From Candidatus Dormiibacterota bacterium (lineage in GTDB: Bacteria > Chloroflexota > Dormibacteria > Aeolococcales > Aeolococcaceae), in NCBI GenBank assembly GCA_003153505.1, contig PLZA01000069.1, forward strand, positions 1-64,000: DNA of 64,000 bases, read 5' to 3'. The number at the start of each line of letters is the position of its first letter. The stretch's first letter is position 1. The notes beneath the pieces were generated by a model. The model ran no database searches. It was not told where the DNA came from and saw nothing but the letters and a program-made list of their open reading frames with translations. Position numbers and translations under genes: made by a program. Positions 41,763 to 50,235 of the stretch are shown here, piece by piece.

Positions 41763-43218
41763 GGGCCGGTGCCTCGGTTTCGATTGTCGGCGCGGTCCGA
41801 GGCACGGTCAGGGCCATCAGTGCGCGCACATCCTGGGCGTCCCACGCGCCCTCGAGTGCGGCGAGCAGTTCTTCCGTCTGCTCATCGCCGAGGCTCGGAC
41901 GCACGTTGCCGCGGAACTTGCGCCGCTGATCGTCGGGCAACATCGGGTTGAGCCGTGTGCCACGTTGGGCCGGGACATCCTCCTCGAAGACCCTGCCGTC
42001 GAGCGTGGTCAGTTGCACACGAGCGGGGAAGGTGTCCGGCAGCATGGACGGATCGGCGTGGCAGTCGACGCGCGCTGCGAAATTGTGAATCTCCCGGTTG
42101 GCCAGCGTCGCCTCGTTGTAGTCATCGACCTCGACAGCGCCGAGCACGGCGAGCATGGCCACCGAGTACTGGAGACTAAATTTCATGTGGTAGAGCGAGC
42201 GTGGGTTCAGCTTGGCTTCGCGCGGCTCGCACACGAGCGGGATGCAGATCGGCGGGACGAAGCAGTCGATCCGGTCGACGTCTCCGATCGAGAGCCCCTC
42301 GCGGCTCATGATCGTCGCGGTGCCCTCCATCGATGCGTGGTTCCAGACGCCATTCGGCCACGGCTTGTACGTTGTGTCGGGAAGGATCCAGCGCTCGCCA
42401 AGGCCGTCGGTGATGTGGTCGAATTGAAACGTCGCTTCGTCGCCGTGCAGCAGCGCGTTGAAGAAACCGAACTTGCCTTCGAGGACCTCATGCGGCCCGG
42501 TGAAACCCTCGGCGGCGAGGAGCGCGCACGTGATCCCACCCTGCACTCCCCATCCCGGATGCAGCTGCTTGACCCAGCTTCCATCGATGAGCGTCTGCAT
42601 CAGCCCCGACGACCTGCTGCCGGCCATCCCCAGCGCGTCCGTCGTGGCTGCGGCATCGAGGCCCAGGAGCTTCGACGCGATTGCCGCGGCGGCGAAGGGT
42701 CCGGCCACACCCGTGCCATGCAGACCGCGATGGTGGAATTGATGCGGCGGCGCACCGGTGTTGATGCGCAAGCCGATCTCAGCGCCGGTTGCAAGCGCGA
42801 GCAGACACTGGGCTCCGCTGGCCTGCACCGATTCTGCAGCCGCGAGGGCGGCGGGAACCGCCACCGAGCTGATGTGCACAGCTGCCACACCGTGCATATC
42901 GTCATAGTCGGCTCCATGGCCCACCGCGCCATTCACCCAACCGGTGAGAGGTGCGGGGAAGCGCGTCCCGAAGACCATGGTGGTCGATTCCGGCGTGCCT
43001 CCCGACTTTGCCGCAACTCGGTGAATGATGCCCGCGGAGGCGGAGCGCGACCCCGCGATGCAGACGCCCACCTGATCGACGAGCCGCCATCGAGCGTCGT
43101 CGGCGACATCGGCGGGAAGGTCTTCGACGGCGACGCTAACCGACCACCGCGCAAGCCGCTCAGAGATGGTGTCGGTCGGTTCTTGAACCCGGCTCGAGTT
43201 CGATGCGTCTTGGCTCAC
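41752..43218 (-). CDS. MmgE/PrpD family protein 1
   Basis: A 488-residue MmgE/PrpD member, the family containing 2-methylcitrate dehydratase, cis-aconitate decarboxylase and iminodisuccinate epimerase. Features are GWVNGAVGHGADYDDMHG (acid/base loop), GAEIGLRINTGAPPHQFHHR, HRGLHGTGVAGPFAAAA, QLHPGWGVQGGITCALLAAE and a C-terminal swivel domain. The GTG at 43218 was chosen; a TTG at 43224 is equally close, and AGGA lies within operator site B. It leads an operon with DUF6282, a dehydrogenase and the DRE-TIM protein. It is one of three divergent paralogues here. Confidence 0.87.
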   Translation of the reverse strand: MSQDASNSSRVQEPTDTISERLARWSVSVAVEDLPADVADDARWRLVDQVGVCIAGSRSASAGIIHRVAAKSGGTPESTTMVFGTRFPAPLTGWVNGAVGHGADYDDMHGVAAVHISSVAVPAALAAAESVQASGAQCLLALATGAEIGLRINTGAPPHQFHHRGLHGTGVAGPFAAAAIASKLLGLDAAATTDALGMAGSRSSGLMQTLIDGSWVKQLHPGWGVQGGITCALLAAEGFTGPHEVLEGKFGFFNALLHGDEATFQFDHITDGLGERWILPDTTYKPWPNGVWNHASMEGTATIMSREGLSIGDVDRIDCFVPPICIPLVCEPREAKLNPRSLYHMKFSLQYSVAMLAVLGAVEVDDYNEATLANREIHNFAARVDCHADPSMLPDTFPARVQLTTLDGRVFEEDVPAQRGTRLNPMLPDDQRRKFRGNVRPSLGDEQTEELLAALEGAWDAQDVRALMALTVPRTAPTIETEAPAHGR

Positions 43219-43222
43219 CGGC

Positions 43223-43237
43223 AATATATCCTATATT
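43223..43237. promoter_or_regulatory. Operator site B (perfect AATATA-N3-TATATT)
   Basis: AATATA-TCC-TATATT is a perfect 6+6 inverted repeat around a 3-base spacer. It ends five bases before the prpD1 GTG and overlaps its likely ribosome binding site; it is 133 bases upstream of the divergent prpD2 start. The 13-mer TATATCCTATATT is identical to that in site D at 55061-55073. Confidence 0.7.
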
Positions 43238-43370
43238 AAACCGGACGGCGGTCGCGCCTGGATGGCGCCTCGGCCGGTACCATGCCGATGCCCCGTGCGC
43301 CGGCGCGGAGCGCCGCCACATCGATGAACGAGAGGCTCCAGCCAGCACTGGCGAACGGAGGACAGGTCGA

Positions 43371-44762
43371 GTGACTGACCCAACCAATCACGCCGCGGAA
43401 TTCATCACCCGTACGCGACTGGTAGACGTTCCACCCACGGTGATCACCGCAGCGAAACATTCGATGCTCGACGGCTTCGGTCTCGCCGTCGCAGGGTCGC
43501 GAACGGACGCGGCGCGGATCGCGCGCGACGAGGTCGCCTCCTACCATGCCGCGAACACCGAGGCAGCGGCGCTCGGAACCGGAACGCGGGTGCCCGCTCG
43601 CTTTGCCGCGTTCCTCAACGGGTTGGCGATCCACGCTGACGACTACGACGACACACAGCTGGCCACGTTGCCGGACCGTGTGTACGGCCTGCTGACTCAT
43701 CCGACTGCTCCGGTGCTGCCGACCGCACTCGCCCTGGGCGAGGCAGGAGGGAGAAGCGGCGCCGACGTGCTGCTGTCCTACGTCGTGGGCGTCGAGATCG
43801 AGACCAAGGTTTCGGAGGCGATCAACCCTCGCCACTATGACGACGGATTCCATTCGACGGGAACAGTCGGCACCATCGGATCCGGTGCCGCGGCCGCCTG
43901 TATGCTCGGACTCAGTGCCGACGTCACCCGGGTTGCGCTGAGCATCGCCGCGTCGCAGGCAGCCGGCCTTCGCGAGAACTTCGGAACCATGACCAAGCCG
44001 TTCCATGCCGGGCGAGCGGCCGAGAGCGGACTGCTCGCGGCGTCGATGGCGCACCGCGGCTTCACCGCCGCGAACAACATCCTCGAGTCACCACGTGGGT
44101 TCTTCAGCGCGGCGGGAGGGGGATTCGAGGCCTCAGCGTTCACTCCGGGCGCACCCTGGACGTTCGACGCGCCGGGTGTCTCCATCAAGCCGCATCCCTC
44201 AGGATCTCTCACCCATCCGGCGATGTTCGCGCTGATGGAACTCCTCAAGGCGAACGACATCCAGGCGGCCGACATCGAGGAGGTCTCGGTGGGGACCAAC
44301 CGGCACATGCCGAATGCCCTGATCCATCACGACCCGCACGACCACCTCGCCGCGAAATTCAGCATGGAGTTCTGCATGGCCATCCTCTGCATCGAGCGCA
44401 GAGCCGGTCTGGCCGAATTCACCGACGGCGTGGTCATGCGAGGCGACGTCCGGGACATGATGCGGCGCGTCAGCTTTGTGGTCGACCCCGAAGCCGAGGG
44501 AGCCGGGTACAACAACATGACGAGCATCGTGCGAATCCGTCTGCGCGACGGGACGCGGTACGAGAATCGCGCCGCGTTCGGGAAGGGGAGCCCTCAGAAC
44601 CCCATGTCCGAAGCCGAAGTTCGTGAGAAGTTCATGGAGTGCATTGAGTCCGGAGGCATCGCAGCGGCGGCAGGAGCGCACGCTGCGGATCTCATCCTGA
44701 ATATGGAGGACCAGCACGGGCTCAGCGAGGTGATCAGCCTGCTCACCAGCGCTCAGGGCTGA
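43371..44762 (+). CDS. MmgE/PrpD family protein 2
   Basis: A 463-residue MmgE/PrpD paralogue. The GTG has GGAGG about ten bases upstream. NGLAIHADDYDDTQLATLPD (active-site loop), GVEIETKVSEAINPRHYDDG, FHSTGTVGTIGSGAAAACML and TMTKPFHAGRAAESGLLAAS match the family. The C-terminal swivel domain has PQNPMSEAEVREKFMEC. It is divergent from prpD1 across site B and overlaps the end of the convergent RraA-like gene by 20 bases. A dehydratase, decarboxylase or epimerase role on a tricarboxylate is expected. Confidence 0.86.
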   Translation: MTDPTNHAAEFITRTRLVDVPPTVITAAKHSMLDGFGLAVAGSRTDAARIARDEVASYHAANTEAAALGTGTRVPARFAAFLNGLAIHADDYDDTQLATLPDRVYGLLTHPTAPVLPTALALGEAGGRSGADVLLSYVVGVEIETKVSEAINPRHYDDGFHSTGTVGTIGSGAAAACMLGLSADVTRVALSIAASQAAGLRENFGTMTKPFHAGRAAESGLLAASMAHRGFTAANNILESPRGFFSAAGGGFEASAFTPGAPWTFDAPGVSIKPHPSGSLTHPAMFALMELLKANDIQAADIEEVSVGTNRHMPNALIHHDPHDHLAAKFSMEFCMAILCIERRAGLAEFTDGVVMRGDVRDMMRRVSFVVDPEAEGAGYNNMTSIVRIRLRDGTRYENRAAFGKGSPQNPMSEAEVREKFMECIESGGIAAAAGAHAADLILNMEDQHGLSEVISLLTSAQG

Positions 44763-45516
44763 GTGCCTGGGTCACGTCAGACGCGGTCGCGCCGCTCTTG
44801 ATGAGGCTGGTCACGGCCTCCTCGGCGCGCTCCGCTGCTTCGCACTGAGCGATCACCGTCTCGACATTCTCCAGGGGAACGACGCACACGCCGCTGTCGT
44901 CGGCTGCGATCAGATCGCCGGGGCGCACCTGCACGCCGCAGATGGACACCGTGCCGTTGATCTCCACCGCTTCGAGGCGATGGCGCCCGGTGATCGGCGT
45001 CCGGCCGCGACTCCACACGTGCGGGCCGGTGGCACGAATCGACGCGATATCGCGCACGCCGCCGTCGACGATGCACCCTGCGATGCCAAGCCGGACGGCC
45101 CAGAGGGCTGAGAGGTTGCCCATCACCGACGTCCCGGCGGCACCCCCGCAGTCGAACACGGCGACGTCGCCGGCCTCACCGACTCCGTAGAGGTCGCGGT
45201 CGGCCAGGAGTGGCCGGCTGTCACGAGCGTAGTGGGCACCCGGGGTGCCACCCCGGCCCGCATATCGGATCGTGACAGCCGGGCCGCAGATGCGCTGGCC
45301 TGGGGCGAGTGGCATCAGCACATGCGCGGGGATTGCCGACCCCACGCCGAGCGAGTCCATCGCATCCGAGACTGTCGACGTGAGGTCGGTGATTCGCTCG
45401 AAGCGAGCGATGACATCGGCGTGCGGCCGTGCGATCTGCACGGCGCGAATGCGACTTTCGTCGATCAGACCCAGCAACCGGCCGCGCACCGCACTCAGCT
45501 CAGCTTCGCTTGCCAT
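44743..45516 (-). CDS. RraA-like aldolase family protein
   Basis: A 257-residue member of the RraA/HMG-aldolase family. It has ICGPAVTIRYAGRGGTPGAH, IAGCIVDGGVRDIASIRATG with the conserved Arg-Asp pair, and VRPGDLIAADDSGVCVVP. Relatives cleave 4-hydroxy-4-methyl-2-oxoglutarate or decarboxylate oxaloacetate. It is longer than typical (about 160-230) owing to an N-terminal helix region. The ATG at 45516 with GGAG upstream overlaps the prpD3 stop region by 17 bases. Confidence 0.85.
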   Translation of the reverse strand: MASEAELSAVRGRLLGLIDESRIRAVQIARPHADVIARFERITDLTSTVSDAMDSLGVGSAIPAHVLMPLAPGQRICGPAVTIRYAGRGGTPGAHYARDSRPLLADRDLYGVGEAGDVAVFDCGGAAGTSVMGNLSALWAVRLGIAGCIVDGGVRDIASIRATGPHVWSRGRTPITGRHRLEAVEINGTVSICGVQVRPGDLIAADDSGVCVVPLENVETVIAQCEAAERAEEAVTSLIKSGATASDVTQALSPERW

Positions 45517-46912
45517 TCGCGCTCCACGCATGCACATCAGGTGCGCCACGATCGGGCGCACACGCGGACATCAGGGACCCGAGCTCGCGGATGTCTCGGG
45601 CCGACGGCACTGCCATGACCTCGTCGAGCAGGCGCTGCACCGCTTCGTCGCCGTAGTCACGGGCTGCGTTGTCGCGGAATTTCGCGATGACATCGTCGCG
45701 GGTGAGCGGGTGCGAGCCGCTACCGCGAGGTGCCTCCACGGTGATGCGTCGCTCGCGCCCGTCGGCGGTCGACACCTCGACTCGCGCGGTGAGCTGGGGT
45801 CCAGCGGCTGCAGTGCGCACAGCGAACTTTGCGACCCAAGCGTCGAATGATCCAGCGTCCTCGGTGAGCCGCCGCTGGGCCTCGGGACTGAAGGTGTCGA
45901 CGTTCACCCGTCCGTCGACGAGCGCAGCAAGCGCGCAGAATCGAAGACTGAACTTGGCGTTCTCGGATCCGAGCACCGTCTTGTCGGCGATCGCTTCCGC
46001 GAGTGGGTGGACCTCGACGTGTAGCATTCGCACGTCGCCCGCGTGACGGAGATCCAGTGATCTCCGGAGCTCGAGCGCCGCGTCAATGGTGGAGTGGGTG
46101 AGGAAGCACGATGGATACGGCTTGATTGCGACTCGGGCGGCGGCCCCGGCGCAGTCGTCACCCCAGGGAACGGAGGCGGGTGCGTCGCGTCCCAGCCAGA
46201 GTGCGAACACTCCCCGGTCACCGAAGGCGGCGCCGCGCGGAGCACTCAACCCGCCGGCTGCGAACAGTGCAGACCGAACGCCGATCTCAGCCGCGCGCGC
46301 TGCCTGCAGTGACTTGCCATCGCTGCCGAACGCAACGCCGAGCCCCGCGGCCTGGAGGGCGGCAAGCTCGACCGCGTCCGCGGTCGCCTCGGTATCGTGC
46401 GTCAGCAGCCAGCCGCACGCCGCGGCGGCGCCGAGCGCTCCGAGGATGGCGGTCGAATGAGCTCCCGCGGCGTTGAGGGCGCGACCGCAGTCCGCGGCGA
46501 AATCCACGAATCGGATGCCGATGTCGTACGCGTCAAGAAGTTCTCGACCACTGCGCCCGTGGTCACGACCGAGTGCGAGCAGCCCCGGAAGCAGGGCCGT
46601 AGCCGTGTGGCAGAGTGATCGCTCGTGCGTGTCATCGAAGTCGAGCGCGTGCATCCGGATACCGTGCAGCCATGCCGCATCCCACGCTGTGTGCGACGCC
46701 TCGAACACGGTCTCAGCGGAACGCGCCGCATGTGATGAGCGACCGGCCAGTGCCACCCCGACGCCGTCGAGCATGAGGTCGAGGAGGCGCGCGATGTCAT
46801 CCTCAGCACCGGCGCGGGCGAAGACGCCGATCTGGTCGACCAGCGCCGTGTGACGGCCGTCGCGAGTAGAGGCGTCCTTGGAGCCCGGTGTCGCCACATC
46901 AGCCTGTGCCAT
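45500..46912 (-). CDS. MmgE/PrpD family protein 3
   Basis: A 470-residue MmgE/PrpD paralogue with GAGGAG directly upstream of its ATG. HGIRMHALDFDDTHERSLCH is the active-site loop; AHSTAILGALGAAAACGWLL and DGKSLQAARAAEIGVRSALF match the central domain, and PYPSCFLTHSTIDAALELRR contains the conserved KPYP-type block. It follows the GntR gene after 25 bases and is coupled to the RraA-like gene. It is clearly diverged from the other two paralogues, suggesting a different substrate or reaction. Confidence 0.86.
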   Translation of the reverse strand: MAQADVATPGSKDASTRDGRHTALVDQIGVFARAGAEDDIARLLDLMLDGVGVALAGRSSHAARSAETVFEASHTAWDAAWLHGIRMHALDFDDTHERSLCHTATALLPGLLALGRDHGRSGRELLDAYDIGIRFVDFAADCGRALNAAGAHSTAILGALGAAAACGWLLTHDTEATADAVELAALQAAGLGVAFGSDGKSLQAARAAEIGVRSALFAAGGLSAPRGAAFGDRGVFALWLGRDAPASVPWGDDCAGAAARVAIKPYPSCFLTHSTIDAALELRRSLDLRHAGDVRMLHVEVHPLAEAIADKTVLGSENAKFSLRFCALAALVDGRVNVDTFSPEAQRRLTEDAGSFDAWVAKFAVRTAAAGPQLTARVEVSTADGRERRITVEAPRGSGSHPLTRDDVIAKFRDNAARDYGDEAVQRLLDEVMAVPSARDIRELGSLMSACAPDRGAPDVHAWSANGKRS

Positions 46913-46937
46913 CTGCTCCTCCGCGATTGCTCGAGAT

Positions 46938-47672
46938 TTACTCTGGGTGTGTGCCGTTGGCAGCACGCCGCTCGCCCGCCAGCAGCGCTCGCGCAGCCCG
47001 CCGGATGTGCTTGCGCACCGCACGAGCCGCCGCGGGGATGTCGCCGGCGATGACGTTGTTGAGAATCTCCGCGTGCTCATCTACGGCGTCCGCACGATTG
47101 TTGCTTCTCGCGTTGATCTCGCGGTAGAGCAGTGAGCGATCCCACAGCGTGTTGATCATCTGCAGCAGCACCGGCGAGTCGGCCGGCGTGTACAGCATGA
47201 AATGAAACTGACGGTTGATTTCGCTCCACGCCAGCGCCTGCCCTTCCAGGGGCATCTGTGCCATGCGCCGGTTCAACTCCGCTGCCTTCTGAAGTTGGCT
47301 CGGCTCAAAGTGCGGGCCGGCAAGCCGCAGCGCCATGTCCTCGAGGAGCTCCCGAATCCTGTTGATCTCGGTGATCTGGGGGAGCGACAGCTTGGCGACG
47401 AATGCCCCTCGGCGGGGGAGGATCTCCACGAGGCCCTCTGCCTCCAACTGCCGCAGACTCTCTCTGACCGGAATGATGCTGACACCGAGACGTTCCGCCA
47501 GCACCTGCTGATCGAGGCGCGTCCCAAGGTCGAAGGTCCCGTCGAGGATCCATGCGCGAATCTCGTTGCTGACGTAGTCGCTCGCGGTCGCCGGCGGCCG
47601 GCGCTCGTGCTTGCGAGATCTACTATCGAGCACCGGCCGTGTTGCGCTCGATGCAGCCGACTTAGCAGGCAT
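46938..47672 (-). CDS. GntR family regulator with FCD domain
   Basis: A 244-residue GntR/FadR-subfamily regulator. The winged helix-turn-helix is at residues 30-100 (VSNEIRAWILDGTFDLGTRL, DQQVLAERLGVSIIPVRESL, EGLVEILPRRGAFVAKLS). The FCD ligand domain follows, with its metal/ligand residues in EINRQFHFML, DEHAEILNNVIAGD and VRKHIRRAARA. It is the only transcription regulator in the island and probably senses a carboxylate intermediate. It lies 92 bases after the CaiB gene, with a palindrome at 47762 upstream. The TATA-N3-TATA sites are its best candidate operators. Confidence 0.87.
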   Translation of the reverse strand: MPAKSAASSATRPVLDSRSRKHERRPPATASDYVSNEIRAWILDGTFDLGTRLDQQVLAERLGVSIIPVRESLRQLEAEGLVEILPRRGAFVAKLSLPQITEINRIRELLEDMALRLAGPHFEPSQLQKAAELNRRMAQMPLEGQALAWSEINRQFHFMLYTPADSPVLLQMINTLWDRSLLYREINARSNNRADAVDEHAEILNNVIAGDIPAAARAVRKHIRRAARALLAGERRAANGTHPE

Positions 47673-47761
47673 GGTCGCTCACGTTGTCGTCACCTCCGTC
47701 CCCGAAGTCCTCTCAGCTGACACTGACGCCCAATCATACGGGACAGAGATCGGATGCTCCA

Positions 47762-47775
47762 GAGTCATATGACTC
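47762..47775. promoter_or_regulatory. Perfect 14-bp palindrome upstream of the GntR gene
   Basis: GAGTCATATGACTC is a perfect palindrome spanning the stop of the CaiB-type gene (47765-47767) and 90 bases upstream of the GntR start. It shares GAGTCATAT with the sequence covering site A (37156-37164). It may be an autoregulatory operator or a chance palindrome. Confidence 0.4.
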
Positions 47776-48970
47776 CATCAGCCGCGAGCTGCTCCAGTTC
47801 GGCATCGCTGATGTCCAGCCAGTCCGCATAGATCTCGCGGGTGTGCTCCCCGAGGCGAGGTCCTGCATGACGGATACTGCCTGGGGTTCGCGAGAATTTC
47901 GGGACGACGTTCTGCATGCGTACCGACCCCAGGTCGGGATCATCGACAGCGATGATGCTTTCGCGCTCTCGGAAGTGCGGGTCCTCGAACACGCCTCGGA
48001 CGTCGTAGATCGGGGCCACTGCCGCGCCGGCATCGTTCAGGGTCGCGAGCACCTCGCTGGTCGCGTGCCGGCCGATCCAATCGTCGAATACCTGGTCGAT
48101 GCTCGCGGAGTTCTCGGTCCGTGCCTGATTGTTCACATAGCGAACATCACTGATGAGCTCGGGTCGCCCGATCGCCCGGCACGCCCTCGTGAACACACTC
48201 TGGGTGCTGCACGACATCGCAACCCAGTCGCCATCCTTGGTCTTGAATGCGTTGCGCGGTGACGCAAACGGGAGTCGCGAGCCGAGCCGGCCGGCGACGA
48301 TGTCGAGCTGATCGAAGTCGATGAAATGGTGACCGAGCATGGTCAGCATCGGTTCGTAGATGCCCAGGTCGATCGACTGACCCTTGCCGCTCACGGTGTC
48401 TCGCTCGTGCAGCGCGACCATGACGGCGAAGGCGCCGCACAACCCGGTCACCGCGTCGGCGAGGCCGAAGGACGGCAGCGTCGGTGGTCCATCCGGCTGG
48501 CCGGTGACGTGCGCGAATCCGCTCATCGCCTCGGCGAGCGTCCCGAACCCCGCACGCGAGCTGTACGGGCCGGTCTGCCCGAACGCGGAGATGCTCAGCA
48601 TCACCAGGCGGGGATTCAATTCCTTGAGCGTCTCGTACGCTAGTCCCCAGCGCTCGAGTGTGCCCGGCCTGAAGTTCTCGACGAGGACATCAGCCTTGGC
48701 GACCATGCGCTTGAGCAGAGCCTGACCCTGGGGCTTGTGCAGGTCGAGAGTCACGGATCGCTTGTTGCGACCAACCACCTTCCAGAAGAGCGGGACGTCG
48801 TTCTTCAGGCTGCCCCATCCTCGCATCATGTCGCCCTCGGGATGCTCGACCTTGATGACATCGGCGCCGAAATCCCCGAGCCACATCGCGGTCATCGGAG
48901 CGGCCATGAACGAGGCGATATCGAGGACTTTGATGTCCGACAGGGGCGGGAGCTCGGCGTCAGCGGTCAC
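47765..48970 (-). CDS. CaiB/BaiF family III CoA-transferase
   Basis: A 401-residue family III CoA-transferase that would move CoA from a donor such as succinyl-CoA to a carboxylate. Motifs are KVLDIASFMAAPMTAMWLGD, FGADVIKVEHPEGDMMRGWG, NFRPGTLERWGL, the catalytic-Asp region TLPSFGLADAVTGLCGAFAV, and RNAFKTKDGDWVAMSC. The GTG at 48970 overlaps the stop of the CitE-like gene (GTGA). Activation to the CoA ester followed by CitE-type cleavage is a known logic for itaconate, mesaconate and citramalate breakdown. Confidence 0.88.
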   Translation of the reverse strand: MTADAELPPLSDIKVLDIASFMAAPMTAMWLGDFGADVIKVEHPEGDMMRGWGSLKNDVPLFWKVVGRNKRSVTLDLHKPQGQALLKRMVAKADVLVENFRPGTLERWGLAYETLKELNPRLVMLSISAFGQTGPYSSRAGFGTLAEAMSGFAHVTGQPDGPPTLPSFGLADAVTGLCGAFAVMVALHERDTVSGKGQSIDLGIYEPMLTMLGHHFIDFDQLDIVAGRLGSRLPFASPRNAFKTKDGDWVAMSCSTQSVFTRACRAIGRPELISDVRYVNNQARTENSASIDQVFDDWIGRHATSEVLATLNDAGAAVAPIYDVRGVFEDPHFRERESIIAVDDPDLGSVRMQNVVPKFSRTPGSIRHAGPRLGEHTREIYADWLDISDAELEQLAADGVI

Positions 48971-50235
48971 GGCGCAACCGATGATCGGCTCAGGTCCTCG
49001 GCCTCGGCCGCGCTGATGAGCCCGAGTTCCTCGGCACGCTGTGCCGTGATGTAGCCCCACGCAGCCGCGCGTCGAAGCTGCGCACGGACATGGCGGTCGG
49101 TTCCGATGTCGAGGAGCTCGCCTCGGCTTCCGGCGACGGCCCCCTTGTCGTCGGCAGTCGCGCCGCGGAAGGCCTCGAGCTCGGCGATCAGACCGTCGAT
49201 GACGGTCGGGGAGAACGCCGCCCGGAAGGCCAGCTCGGTGGCCAGCAGTTGGAGCGGATGCCCTGCCCAGCGGCCGCTCATGCCGACGTCGATCGAATGC
49301 CGAGCGTCATCGAAGTTCGCGGCCATGCGGTCGACGACGAGCGCATGATTCTCCGCGGGTGACAGTCCCGGGAGCCCGACTGGGAAATCGAGCGTCATCC
49401 CGTCTATGGCTGGGACGCCCATCGCGCCCGCAACCGTCACGATGGTCATGCGAGCCCATTCGCAGATGGGATGGCGATACCGGACCTCAGGCAGACCCAG
49501 GTCGGCGCTGAGATCGACAGTGCCGAGGATGATCCCTGCGAGTCGATCCCGGCCGGCGAGAGCAAGCTGCGGCAGGTTGAGCACGCCCCAACCGGTTTCG
49601 ATCTGGAAGCTCACACGAATGCGATAACGGCTGAGGCCGAGTTGATCTTCGATGGTGGAGAGGACCTCTTCCAGCCACTCCACCTCGTGGACGTGGCGGA
49701 TCTTCGGCAGGACGATGCCGTCGAGCGGATACGCGTTCGGGGCCAGTCCTTCCCCCGCCCGGATCAGGATGTCGACGAGGTCATCGGCGCAACGCGGATC
49801 CTCGATGCCCGCAGGTCGGATGAAACACAGGGTCGATCCACGGTCGACCTCACGGAGGAGCCTGACGGCGTTGGATCGCGCCTCCTGAATCATGTGCGGT
49901 GCGACACCGTCTTCGAGATCGAGAAGGACGACCGGCGCGCCGCGGCCGCCAAGCACTTCTGCGACGGCCGTTGCGGGCAGGTCCAGCCGGCTCGCCAGCT
50001 CGTCGGCCTCGATGCCGTACCGGTCCATGAGGCGTGCGGAAACGGCGTGAGCGTTGGTCAGCGCCTTCTGCGCCAGCGTGAATTCCGACGCGGGCGCTGT
50101 CAGATGCGCCTGCTGGCGCAGGTAGGGGAGGGGCAGCTGCGCGCGGGCTGCCTCACCGCGGCGGACCGCCTCGGTCTGGCTCGCCCGGAAGCGTTCGCGG
50201 AGTGCCGTGCGCGCGTCGGAGGTGCTGTCGGTCAT
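48967..50235 (-). CDS. CitE/HpcH family lyase, long form
   Basis: A 422-residue member of the HpcH/HpaI aldolase/citrate lyase beta family. VVLLDLEDGVAPHMI holds the Mg-binding acidic motif, with LCFIRPAGIEDPRCADD (Arg), FQIETGWGVLNLPQL (Glu) and ILGTVDLSADLGLPEVRYRH (Asp). The protein is about 100 residues longer than CitE, with an N-terminal helical extension and a C-terminal helical tail. It would cleave a 3-hydroxyacyl-CoA such as citramalyl- or malyl-CoA; together with the CoA-transferase this is the most informative pair in the operon. Overlaps both neighbours by 4 bases. Confidence 0.85.
   Translation of the reverse strand: MTDSTSDARTALRERFRASQTEAVRRGEAARAQLPLPYLRQQAHLTAPASEFTLAQKALTNAHAVSARLMDRYGIEADELASRLDLPATAVAEVLGGRGAPVVLLDLEDGVAPHMIQEARSNAVRLLREVDRGSTLCFIRPAGIEDPRCADDLVDILIRAGEGLAPNAYPLDGIVLPKIRHVHEVEWLEEVLSTIEDQLGLSRYRIRVSFQIETGWGVLNLPQLALAGRDRLAGIILGTVDLSADLGLPEVRYRHPICEWARMTIVTVAGAMGVPAIDGMTLDFPVGLPGLSPAENHALVVDRMAANFDDARHSIDVGMSGRWAGHPLQLLATELAFRAAFSPTVIDGLIAELEAFRGATADDKGAVAGSRGELLDIGTDRHVRAQLRRAAAWGYITAQRAEELGLISAAEAEDLSRSSVAP

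Noticed and set aside
41761-43239. A 492-codon plus-strand frame opposite PrpD1
   Set aside because: It reads as Arg/Gly/His-rich noise; PrpD1 is well supported.
36262-46912. A plain methylcitrate cycle (prpBCD)
   Set aside because: There is a PrpB-like and three PrpD-like genes but no dedicated methylcitrate synthase or propionyl-CoA gene in the island, and many extra enzymes are unexplained by that cycle.
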